From: CAXBDP01 sp964598395
Lineage (GTDB): Bacteria; Bacteroidota; Bacteroidia; Cytophagales; Cyclobacteriaceae
Assembly: GCA_964598395.1 (NCBI GenBank)
Contig: CAZRBW010000009.1
Coordinates: 5,513 to 69,512, forward strand
DNA: 64,000 bases
Direction of reading: 5' to 3'
Shown: positions 44,884-54,044 of the stretch, piece after piece
Numbering within the stretch: position 1 is the first letter of the stretch
Layout: each line of letters starts with the position of its first letter
The notes under the pieces: model-generated
What the model saw: only the letters and a program-made list of their open reading frames with translations
What the model was told of the DNA's origin: nothing
Databases searched by the model: none
Position numbers and translations under genes: made by a program

Positions 44884-45936
44884 TTACAATACTTTATCTA
44901 ATATACTGATATACAAATTGATGCCTTCGTAAAATTCATCAACGAAAATAAATTCATCTGCTGTATGGCTCCGAGCCGAATCGCCAGGCCCCATTTTCAA
45001 GGAAGGTATATTCAGCAATGCTTGGTCAGAAGTGGTCGGACTACCATATGTGTTTCTGCCCATTGCCAATCCAGCTTTTACAATCGGATGGGCAGGGTCA
45101 ATAAAGCTAGGTTTTAATCGAACCGAACGTGGATTAACCTCAGCTTTCACAAAACTGCGGATAATCTCCAAAGCCGCTTCGTTGCTGTATTTGTCAGTAG
45201 TGCGTACATCCACTGTAAATCTACATTCATCTGGAACCACATTATGCAGTTTACCAGCTTCAATCACCGTAACGGACATTTTCACAGGTCCTAAATAATC
45301 AGAAACCTCCGAAAATGTATATGTTCGGAACCATTCGATATCAGGCATCGCTGCATAAATAGCGTTGATTCCCTCCTCCCGTGCCGCATGGCCAGATTTA
45401 CCTTTTGCAATACAGTCGAGTACCATCAACCCCTTTTCTGCAATAGCCATTTGCATCATTGTGGGTTCTCCAATAATCGCAAACTCTACATTCTCAAAAT
45501 TCGGATAAATTAGCTCTATTCCATTTTTACCAGAAATTTCCTCTTCGGCCGTTCCAGCCCAAATAAGGTTGTATTTCAAATCCTGCTTCGGATAGAAATG
45601 CAGAAATGTAGCAAGCAAAGCCACCAATGCGCCTCCCGCATCATTGCTACCTAAGCCGTAAAGCTTTCCGTCAGCTATTTCAGGTGAAAAAGGATCTTTA
45701 ATATAGCCTGCATTTGGCTTTACTGTATCGTGATGGGAATTAAGTAAAATACTTGGTTTGTTAGGATCGAAATATTGATTTACCGCCCACACATTGTTGG
45801 CTTGGCGGGAGGGTTCAATTCCCTCCGACTCAAGAAATGATGCTAAGATATTGGCAGTTTCGCTTTCCTCCTTACTGAACGAAGGCGTTCGGATGAGGCT
45901 TTGTAATAGCTCTAAATATTTGCTTAGCTCTTGCAT
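44884..45936 (-). CDS. argE: M20 peptidase, N-acetylornithine/acetylcitrulline deacetylase
   Basis: A 350-residue zinc hydrolase of the M20 family. LNSHHDTV gives the first metal ligand and catalytic Asp, GSNDAGGAL the bridging Asp, and GTAEEEISG the catalytic and metal-binding glutamates. In Bacteroidota ArgF' pathways the substrate is the acylated citrulline, so this is best read as acetylcitrulline deacetylase. It begins directly after argB with no spacer. GCGGGAGG occurs at 45632 (inside the GSNDAGGAL codons) and, opposite, at 45805. Confidence 0.9.
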   Translation of the reverse strand: MQELSKYLELLQSLIRTPSFSKEESETANILASFLESEGIEPSRQANNVWAVNQYFDPNKPSILLNSHHDTVKPNAGYIKDPFSPEIADGKLYGLGSNDAGGALVALLATFLHFYPKQDLKYNLIWAGTAEEEISGKNGIELIYPNFENVEFAIIGEPTMMQMAIAEKGLMVLDCIAKGKSGHAAREEGINAIYAAMPDIEWFRTYTFSEVSDYLGPVKMSVTVIEAGKLHNVVPDECRFTVDVRTTDKYSNEAALEIIRSFVKAEVNPRSVRLKPSFIDPAHPIVKAGLAMGRNTYGSPTTSDQALLNIPSLKMGPGDSARSHTADEFIFVDEFYEGINLYISILDKVL

Positions 45937-46716
45937 TTATTTCTGGATCAAAGTTCCTGCATCGGATTGCAACATATCTTCCGCTTGCAAAATTCTGACA
46001 CTGCTTACTCCCAATTGAATAGCTTCAAAAGCATTTTCTAACTTTGGAATCATGCCATCAGCAATGATTCCCGTTTCTTTTAAGTGATTATAATTGGTAG
46101 AGTCAATTAATGGAATCAAGGAACTCTCATCATTAATGTCTACCAACACTCCTCTTTTCTCAAAGCAGTACATCAATTCAACGCTATACATTTTTGACAT
46201 TGCGATGGCTACAATGGAAGCGATGGTATCCGCATTTGTATTGAATAATTGGCCTTTGCCATCGTGAGTAATTGGTGAAAGTACCAATGTGTAATTCTGC
46301 GCTAGAAAATTGGAAATCGCTTTTGCATTTACGCCTTCTACGGCCACATCGCCTACCAAGCCAAAATCCACATCGGTGACTGGCCTTTTGTGGGCAGTGA
46401 TGGTATTTGCATCGGCGCCAGTTAATCCCAGTGCATTGCAATTTAAGCTTTGAAGCTTCGAAACGATGCCTTTATTGACTAGGCCGGCATATACCATTGT
46501 CACTAACTCGATGGTCTCCGCATCGGTGATTCTTCTTCCATTATGCATTTTGGGCTCTATTCCTAGACGCTTGCCAAATTCGGAGGCAATTTTCCCTCCA
46601 CCATGTACCAAAATCTTGAGCCCTTCTATTGCAGCGAAATCTTTCAAAAAGCTTTGAAGCTTCTCGCTATTATCAATTATGTTTCCTCCGATTTTAATTA
46701 CTTTCAATGATTGCAT
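45937..46716 (-). CDS. argB: Acetylglutamate kinase
   Basis: A 259-residue kinase phosphorylating N-acetylglutamate. VIKIGGNIID and ILVHGGGKIASEFG are the ATP-binding and substrate motifs; NTNADTIASIVAIAM lies near the C-terminal nucleotide site. It lacks an N-terminal arginine-sensing helix, as in the feedback-insensitive type. It lies between argF' and argE. Confidence 0.95.
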   Translation of the reverse strand: MQSLKVIKIGGNIIDNSEKLQSFLKDFAAIEGLKILVHGGGKIASEFGKRLGIEPKMHNGRRITDAETIELVTMVYAGLVNKGIVSKLQSLNCNALGLTGADANTITAHKRPVTDVDFGLVGDVAVEGVNAKAISNFLAQNYTLVLSPITHDGKGQLFNTNADTIASIVAIAMSKMYSVELMYCFEKRGVLVDINDESSLIPLIDSTNYNHLKETGIIADGMIPKLENAFEAIQLGVSSVRILQAEDMLQSDAGTLIQK

Positions 46717-46740
46717 AGTGGTCTATTTTCTACAAGATCG

Positions 46741-47688
46741 CTAAAGATTTTCTAGCATCATTTTCAATACTGCTTGAGCGGCATATTCTCTATTTCCTGC
46801 TTCTTGAATTACTACTGAATTTGGTCCGTCTAATATTTCATCGGCAATTACCAAATTTCTTCTCACTGGCAAGCAATGCATCACTTTTGCATCATTAGTC
46901 ACTGATAGTTTAGCATTATTGAATGTCCATTCAGGATTGCGGGTGATTATTTTGCCATATTCAGAATAGGAACTCCAGTTTTTTACATAAACAAAGTCAG
47001 CTCCTTCTAGTGCCTTAATTTGGTCATTCTCAATCTTTGCTCCACGACGAAATTCCTCCGCTAGTTCATATCCACCTGGATGCGCAATGGTGAGATCGTA
47101 GCCAGCAGAAATCACCCATTCTGCGAATGAATTTGGAACAGCTTGCGGGAGGGCTTTGATATGAGGAGCCCAAGTCAATACGATTTTTGGCTTTTCCACT
47201 TTCTTCAATTCTTGGATGGTCACCAAATCGGCCAAGCTTTGCAATGGATGACGGGTGGCAGACTCAAGACTTACCACTGGCACACCTGCATATTTCAGAA
47301 ATAAATTAAGCGTTTCTTCATTATAATCTGCTTCTCTATCCTGCAAACCAGGAAAAGAGCGTACACCAATTATATCGCAATATTGCCCCATCACCGCTAC
47401 GGCTTCTTTAGCATGTTCAGCTTTATCGCCGTCCATCATCACTCCTTCACGTGTTTCTAATGCCCATGAATCTTTATCCATATTGAGCACAATCACATTC
47501 ATGCCCAAATTATACGCAGCCTTTTGCGTACTCATTCTGGTTCGCAAGCTTGGGTTTAGAAAGATCAACCCTAGGGTTCTATTTTTACCCAAATGCTGAA
47601 AAGCAAATGGATCACTCTTGAGAGACAAAGCACTATCTACAAGCTGAGGAATATTATTTACATCCTTTGCTGAGGTGAATTTTATCAT
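46741..47688 (-). CDS. argF': N-acyl-ornithine carbamoyltransferase ArgF'
   Basis: A 315-residue carbamoyltransferase with NPSLRTRMSTQKAAYNLG (carbamoyl phosphate motif), HPLQSLADL and MHCLPVRRN. It is of the Bacteroidota type that acts on N-acetyl- or N-succinyl-ornithine, not ornithine. Bacteroides fragilis SOTCase has Pro90 at the specificity position and Xanthomonas AOTCase has Glu at the matching place; this protein has Ala90 in DGDKAEHAKEA. The choice of acyl group is therefore open. It starts 4 nt inside argD. Confidence 0.9.
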   Translation of the reverse strand: MIKFTSAKDVNNIPQLVDSALSLKSDPFAFQHLGKNRTLGLIFLNPSLRTRMSTQKAAYNLGMNVIVLNMDKDSWALETREGVMMDGDKAEHAKEAVAVMGQYCDIIGVRSFPGLQDREADYNEETLNLFLKYAGVPVVSLESATRHPLQSLADLVTIQELKKVEKPKIVLTWAPHIKALPQAVPNSFAEWVISAGYDLTIAHPGGYELAEEFRRGAKIENDQIKALEGADFVYVKNWSSYSEYGKIITRNPEWTFNNAKLSVTNDAKVMHCLPVRRNLVIADEILDGPNSVVIQEAGNREYAAQAVLKMMLENL

Positions 47689-48818
47689 TTGTTTATTGTT
47701 TTTTCGAAAAGGGATAAGAAACGATCTGCATGCTGCATGGTAAGATTTAAGGCAGGTAAAAGCCGAACCACATTGGGACTTGCCACGCCAGTGAAAACTT
47801 TATGTTCCCAAAGCAAATCTTTCCTTACCGAAGCCAATTCCTCTGGCAAATCAATGCCAATCATTAAACCTCGGCCTCTCACTTCTCTTACTTTATCGAA
47901 TTTCGAAAGTTCTTTAATTAAATAATCGCCCACTTTACTGGCATTGTCCATTAGATTTTCTTCTTCCATCACTTCCAATACCGCCAATGAAGCTGCACAA
48001 GCCAAGTGATTACCGCCAAATGTAGTTCCTAACATCCCATGCCAAGGCTCAAATTTTGGTGCGATTGCAATGCCTCCAACTGGAAAACCATTGCCCATTC
48101 CTTTGGCCATTGTGTAAATATCTGCCGAAACATTGGCGAAATCATGTGCAAAAAACCTCCCGCTTCTACCATATCCGCATTGCACAGAATCGGCAATGTA
48201 CACAGCATCATAATTATCGCAGAGTGTTCGAATACTTTGCAGGAAATCATTATTAGCCACATTTATCCCGCCTACACCTTGGATCCCTTCTACAATTACA
48301 CTGGATATTTGATTGCCATACTTTAGAAACACTTCCTGAAGTGCATTTACATCATTCCATGGAAGATGAATTACATTCTCAGTTTCATTCACTGGAGCCA
48401 CAATTTTTGGGTTGTCAGTAGCTGCTACAGCAAGGGAAGTTCGCCCATGGAAACCTTTTTTGAATGCAATTACCAGTTTCCGTCCATTATAAAACGATGC
48501 AAGCTTCAGCGCATTTTCATTTGCCTCTGCGCCAGAATTGCACATGAAAAGTTGATAATCTTCTTTGCCAGACAATTTCCCAAGCTTTTGCGCCAATTGA
48601 TCCTGAAGTGGAATTTTTATTGAGTTAGAGTAAAATCCGATTTTCGATAGCTGGTCTTGGATCCGCTGAACATAATGAGGATGGCTATGGCCGATGGATA
48701 TTACCGCATGCCCACCATACATATCCAAATATTCGACACCCGTCTTATCCCAAACAAGGCTGCCCAGCCCCTTTACAATTTCAATATCATTGATTGGGTA
48801 AACGTCAAAAGTCTTCAT
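47685..48818 (-). CDS. argD: Acetylornithine aminotransferase
   Basis: A 377-residue class III aminotransferase. YTMAKGMGNGFPVGG contains the PLP Lys; YIADSVQCGYGRSGRF has the Asp binding the PLP nitrogen. It converts N-acetylglutamate semialdehyde to N-acetylornithine. It starts 2 nt after argC and its 3' end overlaps argF' by 4 nt. GCGGGAGG at 48156 encodes Ser-Gly-Arg within the conserved GRSGRF segment. Confidence 0.93.
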   Translation of the reverse strand: MKTFDVYPINDIEIVKGLGSLVWDKTGVEYLDMYGGHAVISIGHSHPHYVQRIQDQLSKIGFYSNSIKIPLQDQLAQKLGKLSGKEDYQLFMCNSGAEANENALKLASFYNGRKLVIAFKKGFHGRTSLAVAATDNPKIVAPVNETENVIHLPWNDVNALQEVFLKYGNQISSVIVEGIQGVGGINVANNDFLQSIRTLCDNYDAVYIADSVQCGYGRSGRFFAHDFANVSADIYTMAKGMGNGFPVGGIAIAPKFEPWHGMLGTTFGGNHLACAASLAVLEVMEEENLMDNASKVGDYLIKELSKFDKVREVRGRGLMIGIDLPEELASVRKDLLWEHKVFTGVASPNVVRLLPALNLTMQHADRFLSLFEKTINK

Positions 48819-48820
48819 GG

Positions 48821-49798
48821 CTAGAAAGAGGTTGATTTAAGTTTCAAGCCGGCCGTTTCATCTAAGCCAAACATGAGATTCATATTTTGAACTGCCTGCC
48901 CTGAAGCGCCTTTGATTAAATTATCGATAATACTGTAAATCAATAATTTGTCACCTTGCTTTTCCAATTTAATTATGCACTTATTGGTATTGACAACTTG
49001 CTTCAAATCCAAATCGCCTTTGGTAACATACGTAAATGGGTGCTCTGAATAGAAATCTTCGAAAATACCTTGAGTCTCAGCTTGGCTAAGATTTGTGCTT
49101 ATATAGGATGTAATCCAAATGCCGCGTGTGAAAGGTCCTCTGTAAGGAACAAATAGGATTTGAGAATCCGTTTGCTCATTTACTTGCTTTAGCGTTCTGT
49201 TGATTTCTTTTAAATGCTGATGTTGAAAAGCTTTGTAAACGGATAAATTATTTGCTCTCCAACTAAAATGGCTTGTAGGACTTGGTGAAACACCAGCGCC
49301 AGTTGAACCTGTGATGCCTGTAGTGTGGATTTCCGCACCCAGCAAGCCCTTAGAGGCCAGCGGGAGGATACCCAATTGAATAGCAGTCGCAAAGCAACCT
49401 GGATTTGCAATATTGTTGGCTAGGCGGATTTCTTCACGCTGCAATTCAGGCAGTCCGTAATGGAAAGTTCTTCCGTTTACTTTTTCACCCAATCTAAAAT
49501 CCTGACTCAAATCAATGATTCGGACGCCTTTGGGAATATGATTATTCTGGAGGAATTTGACTGCTTCGCCATGTCCTGCACAAATGAATAAAACATCAAT
49601 ATCGAAATGGAAGGAATCGCTAAAAAGCAGCTCTGTTTCGCCGAATAGATCTTGATGCGTTTCGTAAACGGGACTTCCAGCTTGGCTGGCGCTGCGAGCG
49701 AAGCTAATATCCACCAAGGGATGATTTACCAAAATACGGATTAGCTCACCACCAGTATATCCAGCAGCACCTATTATTCCAGCTCTAATCTTTTCCAT
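48821..49798 (-). CDS. argC: N-acetyl-gamma-glutamyl-phosphate reductase
   Basis: A 325-residue NADPH-dependent reductase. GIIGAAGYTGGELIRIL is the Rossmann start, and NPGCFATAIQLG holds the catalytic Cys. Length is normal. It overlaps argG by 14 nt, indicating translational coupling. A GCGGGAGG octamer lies antisense at 49360. Confidence 0.95.
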   Translation of the reverse strand: MEKIRAGIIGAAGYTGGELIRILVNHPLVDISFARSASQAGSPVYETHQDLFGETELLFSDSFHFDIDVLFICAGHGEAVKFLQNNHIPKGVRIIDLSQDFRLGEKVNGRTFHYGLPELQREEIRLANNIANPGCFATAIQLGILPLASKGLLGAEIHTTGITGSTGAGVSPSPTSHFSWRANNLSVYKAFQHQHLKEINRTLKQVNEQTDSQILFVPYRGPFTRGIWITSYISTNLSQAETQGIFEDFYSEHPFTYVTKGDLDLKQVVNTNKCIIKLEKQGDKLLIYSIIDNLIKGASGQAVQNMNLMFGLDETAGLKLKSTSF

Positions 49799-50990
49799 CA
49801 GCTTTTTCTTTTACCTTGTGGTATATAAACGTCTGATTTCCAAAAATCTTGGTGAAGCCTTTCACATCGTCTCCCGACCAGCCAGTATTTTCCTCACCAT
49901 ATTTACCAAATTCGCTTGACATCAAATCATATTTGGATTCGATTCCATCTACACTAAATCTGTAAGGCTGTAAAGTTAGCCACACATCTCCTGTCACCGT
50001 TTCTTGTGTGTCCTCAAGGAATTTCTCAATATTTCGCATGGTTGGGTCGAGGAATTGACCTTCGTGTAGCCAATTGCCATACCAGTCGGAAAGTTGGTCT
50101 TTCCAGAATAGTTGCCATTTGGTAAGCACATGTTTCTCTAGCAAATGGTGGGATTTAATCAACATAACCGCAGCTGGAGCTTCAAAACCCACTCGGCCTT
50201 TGATCCCAATTATAGTATCACCCACATGTATATCTCTGCCAATTCCATATGAACCACCAATTGCATTTAGCTCTTGTACTAAGTCAACCGTATGAGCAAA
50301 TTGCTTATCATCAATTGCAATTGGCTGGCCTTTATCAAATGTGATTTTAATAGTACGTTGTGCCGTTTCTGTTACTTGAGTCGGATATGCTTCCTCTGGC
50401 AAAGCTTGGCGACTATTTAGCGTTTCTTTACCACCAACCGATGTGCCCCAAATACCCTTGTTAATGGAATAAAGAGCTTTTTGAAAATTCATTTCTACAC
50501 CGTGTTCTTTCAAGAAGTTGATTTCTTCCTCGCGAGACAGTTTCATATCTCGGATTGGCGTGATGATTTCTATGCCAGGCACCAAGGTATTCAGCACCAT
50601 GTCGAAACGCACTTGATCATTGCCAGCACCAGTACTTCCGTGAACTACAGTGTTGATGCCAATTTCTAAAGCATAATTAGCAATCGCCAAGGCTTGAAAT
50701 ACGCGTTCTGCACTTACTGATAGTGGGTAGGTATTGTTTTTCAACACATTGCCATACACTAAAAATCGAAGACATTCATCCCAAAATTTTTCGGTCACAT
50801 CCACAGTTTTGTGGGAAACTGATCCTAGACTTTTAGCCCTCTGCTCAATTTGATCTACTTCGGCAGGTGAGAATCCGCCGGTATTTACTGTAATTGTATG
50901 TACTTCGTAGCCTTGTACTTTGCTCAATTGCAATACACAATATGAAGTATCAAGGCCACCGCTAAAGGCAATAAGTGCTTTTTTATTCAT
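49785..50990 (-). CDS. argG: Argininosuccinate synthase
   Basis: A 401-residue ATP pyrophosphatase-fold synthase. IAFSGGLDTSYCVLQL is the PP-loop. GSTGAGNDQVRFD is the citrulline/aspartate site. ATG at 50990 was chosen since it lies at MNKKALIAFSGG; an upstream in-frame start adds five unconserved residues. It follows the GNAT gene by 52 nt. Confidence 0.95.
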   Translation of the reverse strand: MNKKALIAFSGGLDTSYCVLQLSKVQGYEVHTITVNTGGFSPAEVDQIEQRAKSLGSVSHKTVDVTEKFWDECLRFLVYGNVLKNNTYPLSVSAERVFQALAIANYALEIGINTVVHGSTGAGNDQVRFDMVLNTLVPGIEIITPIRDMKLSREEEINFLKEHGVEMNFQKALYSINKGIWGTSVGGKETLNSRQALPEEAYPTQVTETAQRTIKITFDKGQPIAIDDKQFAHTVDLVQELNAIGGSYGIGRDIHVGDTIIGIKGRVGFEAPAAVMLIKSHHLLEKHVLTKWQLFWKDQLSDWYGNWLHEGQFLDPTMRNIEKFLEDTQETVTGDVWLTLQPYRFSVDGIESKYDLMSSEFGKYGEENTGWSGDDVKGFTKIFGNQTFIYHKVKEKADGKD

Positions 50991-51042
50991 GATGGTGAAA
51001 TTCAACTATTTTGGTTTTATAGACCTGAAATTTTGAAATGGT

Positions 51043-51768
51043 TTAAATGAACAAGGACCAAATTGACTTGAGTATATTGTTAGAAGTAGATTTTCCTCCC
51101 GCTTCTTCTGATTTTGGTTTTCTATCTCTAAGAAATACCCATTTCTTAAGTCTAGTCCAACGTTCGAAAAGCTTAAAATTATCCTTGAAATGTCTCTCCC
51201 ATTTGGTTACTTTTTTCTTTTTATTCTTCCAAGCTGGGTCGTAAAGCATTCCTGTGCAAATACAGTTTTTACGCTGCTTTGCTTGTAATATATCGAAGTT
51301 TACACAACTCTGACAGCCTTTCCAGAATGCTTCATCATCTGTAAGTTCAGAATAGGTAACCGGCTCGTAGCCAAGCTCAGAGTTAATTTTCATTACTGCC
51401 AAGCCAGTAGTCAATCCAAATATTTTAGATTCCGGATATTTTTTTAGGGACAGGTCAAAAATCTTTTCCTTGATGCTGCGGGCTACTCCTGTACCACGAA
51501 ACTCAGGCGATACGATTAGTCCAGAGTTGGCAACGTATTTTCCATGACTCCAAGCTTCGATATAGCAAAAGCCCACCCATTGGCCATCTTTGGTATGGGC
51601 AATAATAGCCTTTCCTTCCAGCATTTTTTGCTGAATGTATTCAGGCGTGCGACGGGCAATACCGGTGCCTCTAGCCGCTGCAGATGAAGCCATTTCGTCT
51701 GCAATAGTTTGAGCAAAATGTGCGTCTTGCTCATTTGCTATTCTTACAATGATGTTGTTGTTTTTCAT
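51043..51768 (-). CDS. GNAT N-acetyltransferase, probable N-acetylglutamate synthase
   Basis: A 241-residue protein. Residues about 5-155 are a GNAT fold with the acetyl-CoA loop SPEFRGTGVARSIKEK (R/QxxGxG/A). A Cys cluster follows (CQSCVNF, then CICTG) about residues 155-180, then a basic C-terminus. No argA or argJ is in this operon, and this gene stands first in it, so I infer that it supplies N-acetylglutamate. ATG at 51768 was used; the frame continues upstream only through TTG codons. Confidence 0.8.
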   Translation of the reverse strand: MKNNNIIVRIANEQDAHFAQTIADEMASSAAARGTGIARRTPEYIQQKMLEGKAIIAHTKDGQWVGFCYIEAWSHGKYVANSGLIVSPEFRGTGVARSIKEKIFDLSLKKYPESKIFGLTTGLAVMKINSELGYEPVTYSELTDDEAFWKGCQSCVNFDILQAKQRKNCICTGMLYDPAWKNKKKKVTKWERHFKDNFKLFERWTRLKKWVFLRDRKPKSEEAGGKSTSNNILKSIWSLFI

Positions 51769-52576
51769 TAATGGCAATGCCAAAAAATTTCTAATTGAAA
51801 TTGAATGCTAATGCGTATTAGACTTGAATAAAAAGAGAAAATGATAAATGGAGGATGGTGCCCACGTAGGACGCCTTAAATATTATAGCCCAAAGGGCCT
51901 AAATGACCTTATCCTATCTACCTGAAGAGTAACTTCAGCGCAGATAAAAGCAAACAAATCAGCAAGGAGATTGCTGTTAGTTGAGTTGTTGCTTATTATG
52001 GTTGTACTATTGGTCATTGATCTTGAGACAAAGGTTGTTAAAAAATAGTTTCATTTCAAAAAATTTGAATCAAAATATTTGAATGGTGGGCATTAGGCTT
52101 AATCAAACATGTAAAATCAATTTGGGAGATTGACTAAATTTTAATTGATTTCCAATTCAATCTTAAGCCGACTATGCGTGAGGTCCACCTTCGGTCGATA
52201 AATTGACTTGAGCTATTCCATTATCCCATGGTTGAAACTATGGGCTATGGATATTTAACTCCGTTGGAACTTGAAATCATTATCTGCGGGAAGATCGAGG
52301 TGATAGGCAAGATTCTGATAATTCTTGAATTCAGTAAATTCCCACCAAAGGTCGGCAGACTGATTTATACTATTGCGATGAAGATGGGTAATTCAATATA
52401 TCTAGAAGAAGAATAAAATCATCTGCAAGCATACGAATTTCACCGATGAACACCACCTAATACATGCTTGAAGTGATTATGCAATAGATCTGTATATTTA
52501 CTTATAACTAAATATGCAAAATTTATTACAGTTATTGAGCATATTTACAAATCAATCAGAGATGATAGAAAAACCA
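51769..52576. other. Long intergenic region upstream of the arginine operon
   Basis: About 800 bases without a convincing gene. It should hold the arginine operon promoter, but no clear TAnnTTTG box is seen on the minus strand. Two TTGAAT words (51801 and 51824) lie close to the GNAT start and resemble half-sites of ArgR boxes. Further right are small hairpins: a CTGAAG/CTTCAG stem near 51920-51940 and a 20-nt near-palindrome at 52225-52244. The short open frame at 52228-52416 is repeat-like and is not called. Confidence 0.5.
52225..52244. repeat. Near-palindromic repeat element CCCATGGTT...AACTATGGG
   Basis: A 20-nt imperfect palindrome, followed by GGCTATGGATATTTAACTCC, lies in gene-free DNA. 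The pattern resembles dispersed noncoding repeats I recall from other Bacteroidota genomes, where they surround paralogous copies. Only one copy is seen in this window. Confidence 0.4.
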
Positions 52577-53062
52577 ATGAAAACGCTAATCCTTATCCGA
52601 CATGCAAAATCAAGCTGGGACGATCCTTACTTGGATGACTTTGAGAGGCCATTGAATCAAAGAGGCAAAAGGGACTTGCCTAAAATGGCCGCTCGGATTA
52701 AATCGAAATATGTTGATGTTAATTACTTTATTGCAAGTCCAGCCAATAGAGCATTGACAACCGCAAAGACTTTTGCTGAAGGAAAGGAGAATACATTGAT
52801 GATAGACAAAAGCTTGTATCATGCCTCCTATCGCAAAATGATCTCAGTCATAAGCCAAGTTACCGACAAGCATGAGAAGATTGCTCTAGTAGGACACAAC
52901 CCAGGATTGACGGATTTATGCAATCACCTATTGCGCGATGAATACATAGATAATATACCTACTACGGGAATTGCTGTGCTATCATTACCAATCATAAGTT
53001 GGAATGAAATTATAGCCAAATCTGCCTCTTTAATCGAGTTTGATTACCCTAAAAAGATTTGA
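52577..53062 (+). CDS. SixA-like histidine phosphatase
   Basis: A 161-residue protein of the histidine phosphatase superfamily. LIRHAKSSWDD has the catalytic RH motif, and GHNPGLTDL has the second His. ATG at 52577 (MKTLILIRHAKSS) fits the family; upstream starts at 52562 and 52514 are possible but less likely. SixA removes phosphate from phospho-His proteins; the target here is unknown. It overlaps the convergent DUF4421 gene by 14 bp. Confidence 0.88.
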   Translation: MKTLILIRHAKSSWDDPYLDDFERPLNQRGKRDLPKMAARIKSKYVDVNYFIASPANRALTTAKTFAEGKENTLMIDKSLYHASYRKMISVISQVTDKHEKIALVGHNPGLTDLCNHLLRDEYIDNIPTTGIAVLSLPIISWNEIIAKSASLIEFDYPKKI

Positions 53063-54026
53063 GGATAGGCAGCTTACTTCTGAGTTTCTTCATTCCTGGA
53101 CTCGATTCGAAACGGTAGCCAACAGAGAATTTGGCCAATTGATTATCGAATTGCATATCAAGCAAAGACCCGTTCATGAAATTGTGCTGAGATTGGAAAA
53201 GTGCACTAATCAGCCATGCTCCATCATTATAACCAACACCTGCCCTCCATTTTACAGCAGAAGCCATTTCAGTGCCCTTGTTTTGTTGGTCAATGTAAAA
53301 AGCATCAGTTGACATTAGGCCACCTCCCGCAAATGCTCCTACAGAAAGATAAAAATTGTTTCTCACAAAATTATGGGCATAGCCTGGCCAAATAATTACT
53401 CCATTCCAATCGGATACTATTCGATCCGTAACTCCAAATATTAAGGAGGAATTAGGAAAATGATCATCTTTTATTTTTAAGAATTTTATTTCTGCCCCAA
53501 GTACAAAGCTTCCTGCAGATTTGATTTGGCGGGTGGATAAGTTCACAGGCATTTTCCAAGAGAATTTATCTCCATTAAAAATATACATTGGAGTAATTCT
53601 AGTTTCTCTCAAGAAAAACGTGCTTTGTAGCGTATTACCAGATGAACTATTTACCCAACCTCTATGGTATTGGTAACTATATTCAAACGTCAATTTCTTT
53701 AGAAATACCGCGCCTTGAATATCTAAAAAGTCAATTTCTTGGCCGAATTCTTTTTCGGTGGGATGCTTTATAGGTGATGGAATATATATTTCTAAACCAA
53801 TACCTAAACCATAAAGTCCTATACCTACCAAATCACGACGAAGAGGACTTCCTTTAAATATTTCATTTCCACCGCTAGTAAGAGTGGCACTCAAATAACG
53901 AGGAGAATATAGTGCTTTAATAAATGCATTATCTGGCCCACCTTCGAAATATTCATTCGATTGTTGAGCTGAAAGTGCTAAGGAAGACCCAAAGCAAAAA
54001 AGGGCAAGAAAAAGCCGGATTTTCAT
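53049..54026 (-). CDS. DUF4421-like outer membrane protein
   Basis: A 325-residue protein with signal peptide (MKIRLFLALFCFGSSLALSAQ) and barrel-like strands. The segment VGIGLYGLGIGLEIYIP ... FGQEIDFLDIQGAVFLKKLTFEYSYQYHRGWV suits DUF4421, a Bacteroidota outer membrane family. The role is unknown. It lies 18 nt after hslU, so it may belong to the lon-hslU transcript. Confidence 0.7.
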   Translation of the reverse strand: MKIRLFLALFCFGSSLALSAQQSNEYFEGGPDNAFIKALYSPRYLSATLTSGGNEIFKGSPLRRDLVGIGLYGLGIGLEIYIPSPIKHPTEKEFGQEIDFLDIQGAVFLKKLTFEYSYQYHRGWVNSSSGNTLQSTFFLRETRITPMYIFNGDKFSWKMPVNLSTRQIKSAGSFVLGAEIKFLKIKDDHFPNSSLIFGVTDRIVSDWNGVIIWPGYAHNFVRNNFYLSVGAFAGGGLMSTDAFYIDQQNKGTEMASAVKWRAGVGYNDGAWLISALFQSQHNFMNGSLLDMQFDNQLAKFSVGYRFESSPGMKKLRSKLPILKSF

Positions 54027-54044
54027 GCCAGCAATTTACAATTT

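Noticed and set aside
51841..52000. tRNA or small RNA gene
   Set aside because: Short hairpins exist but no cloverleaf with TTC/GTTC arm or CCA-like end could be drawn.
52228..52416. Open frame of 62 codons in the gap before the SixA gene
   Set aside because: No family, repeat-like composition, begins inside a palindrome, and lacks a promoter; read as accidental.
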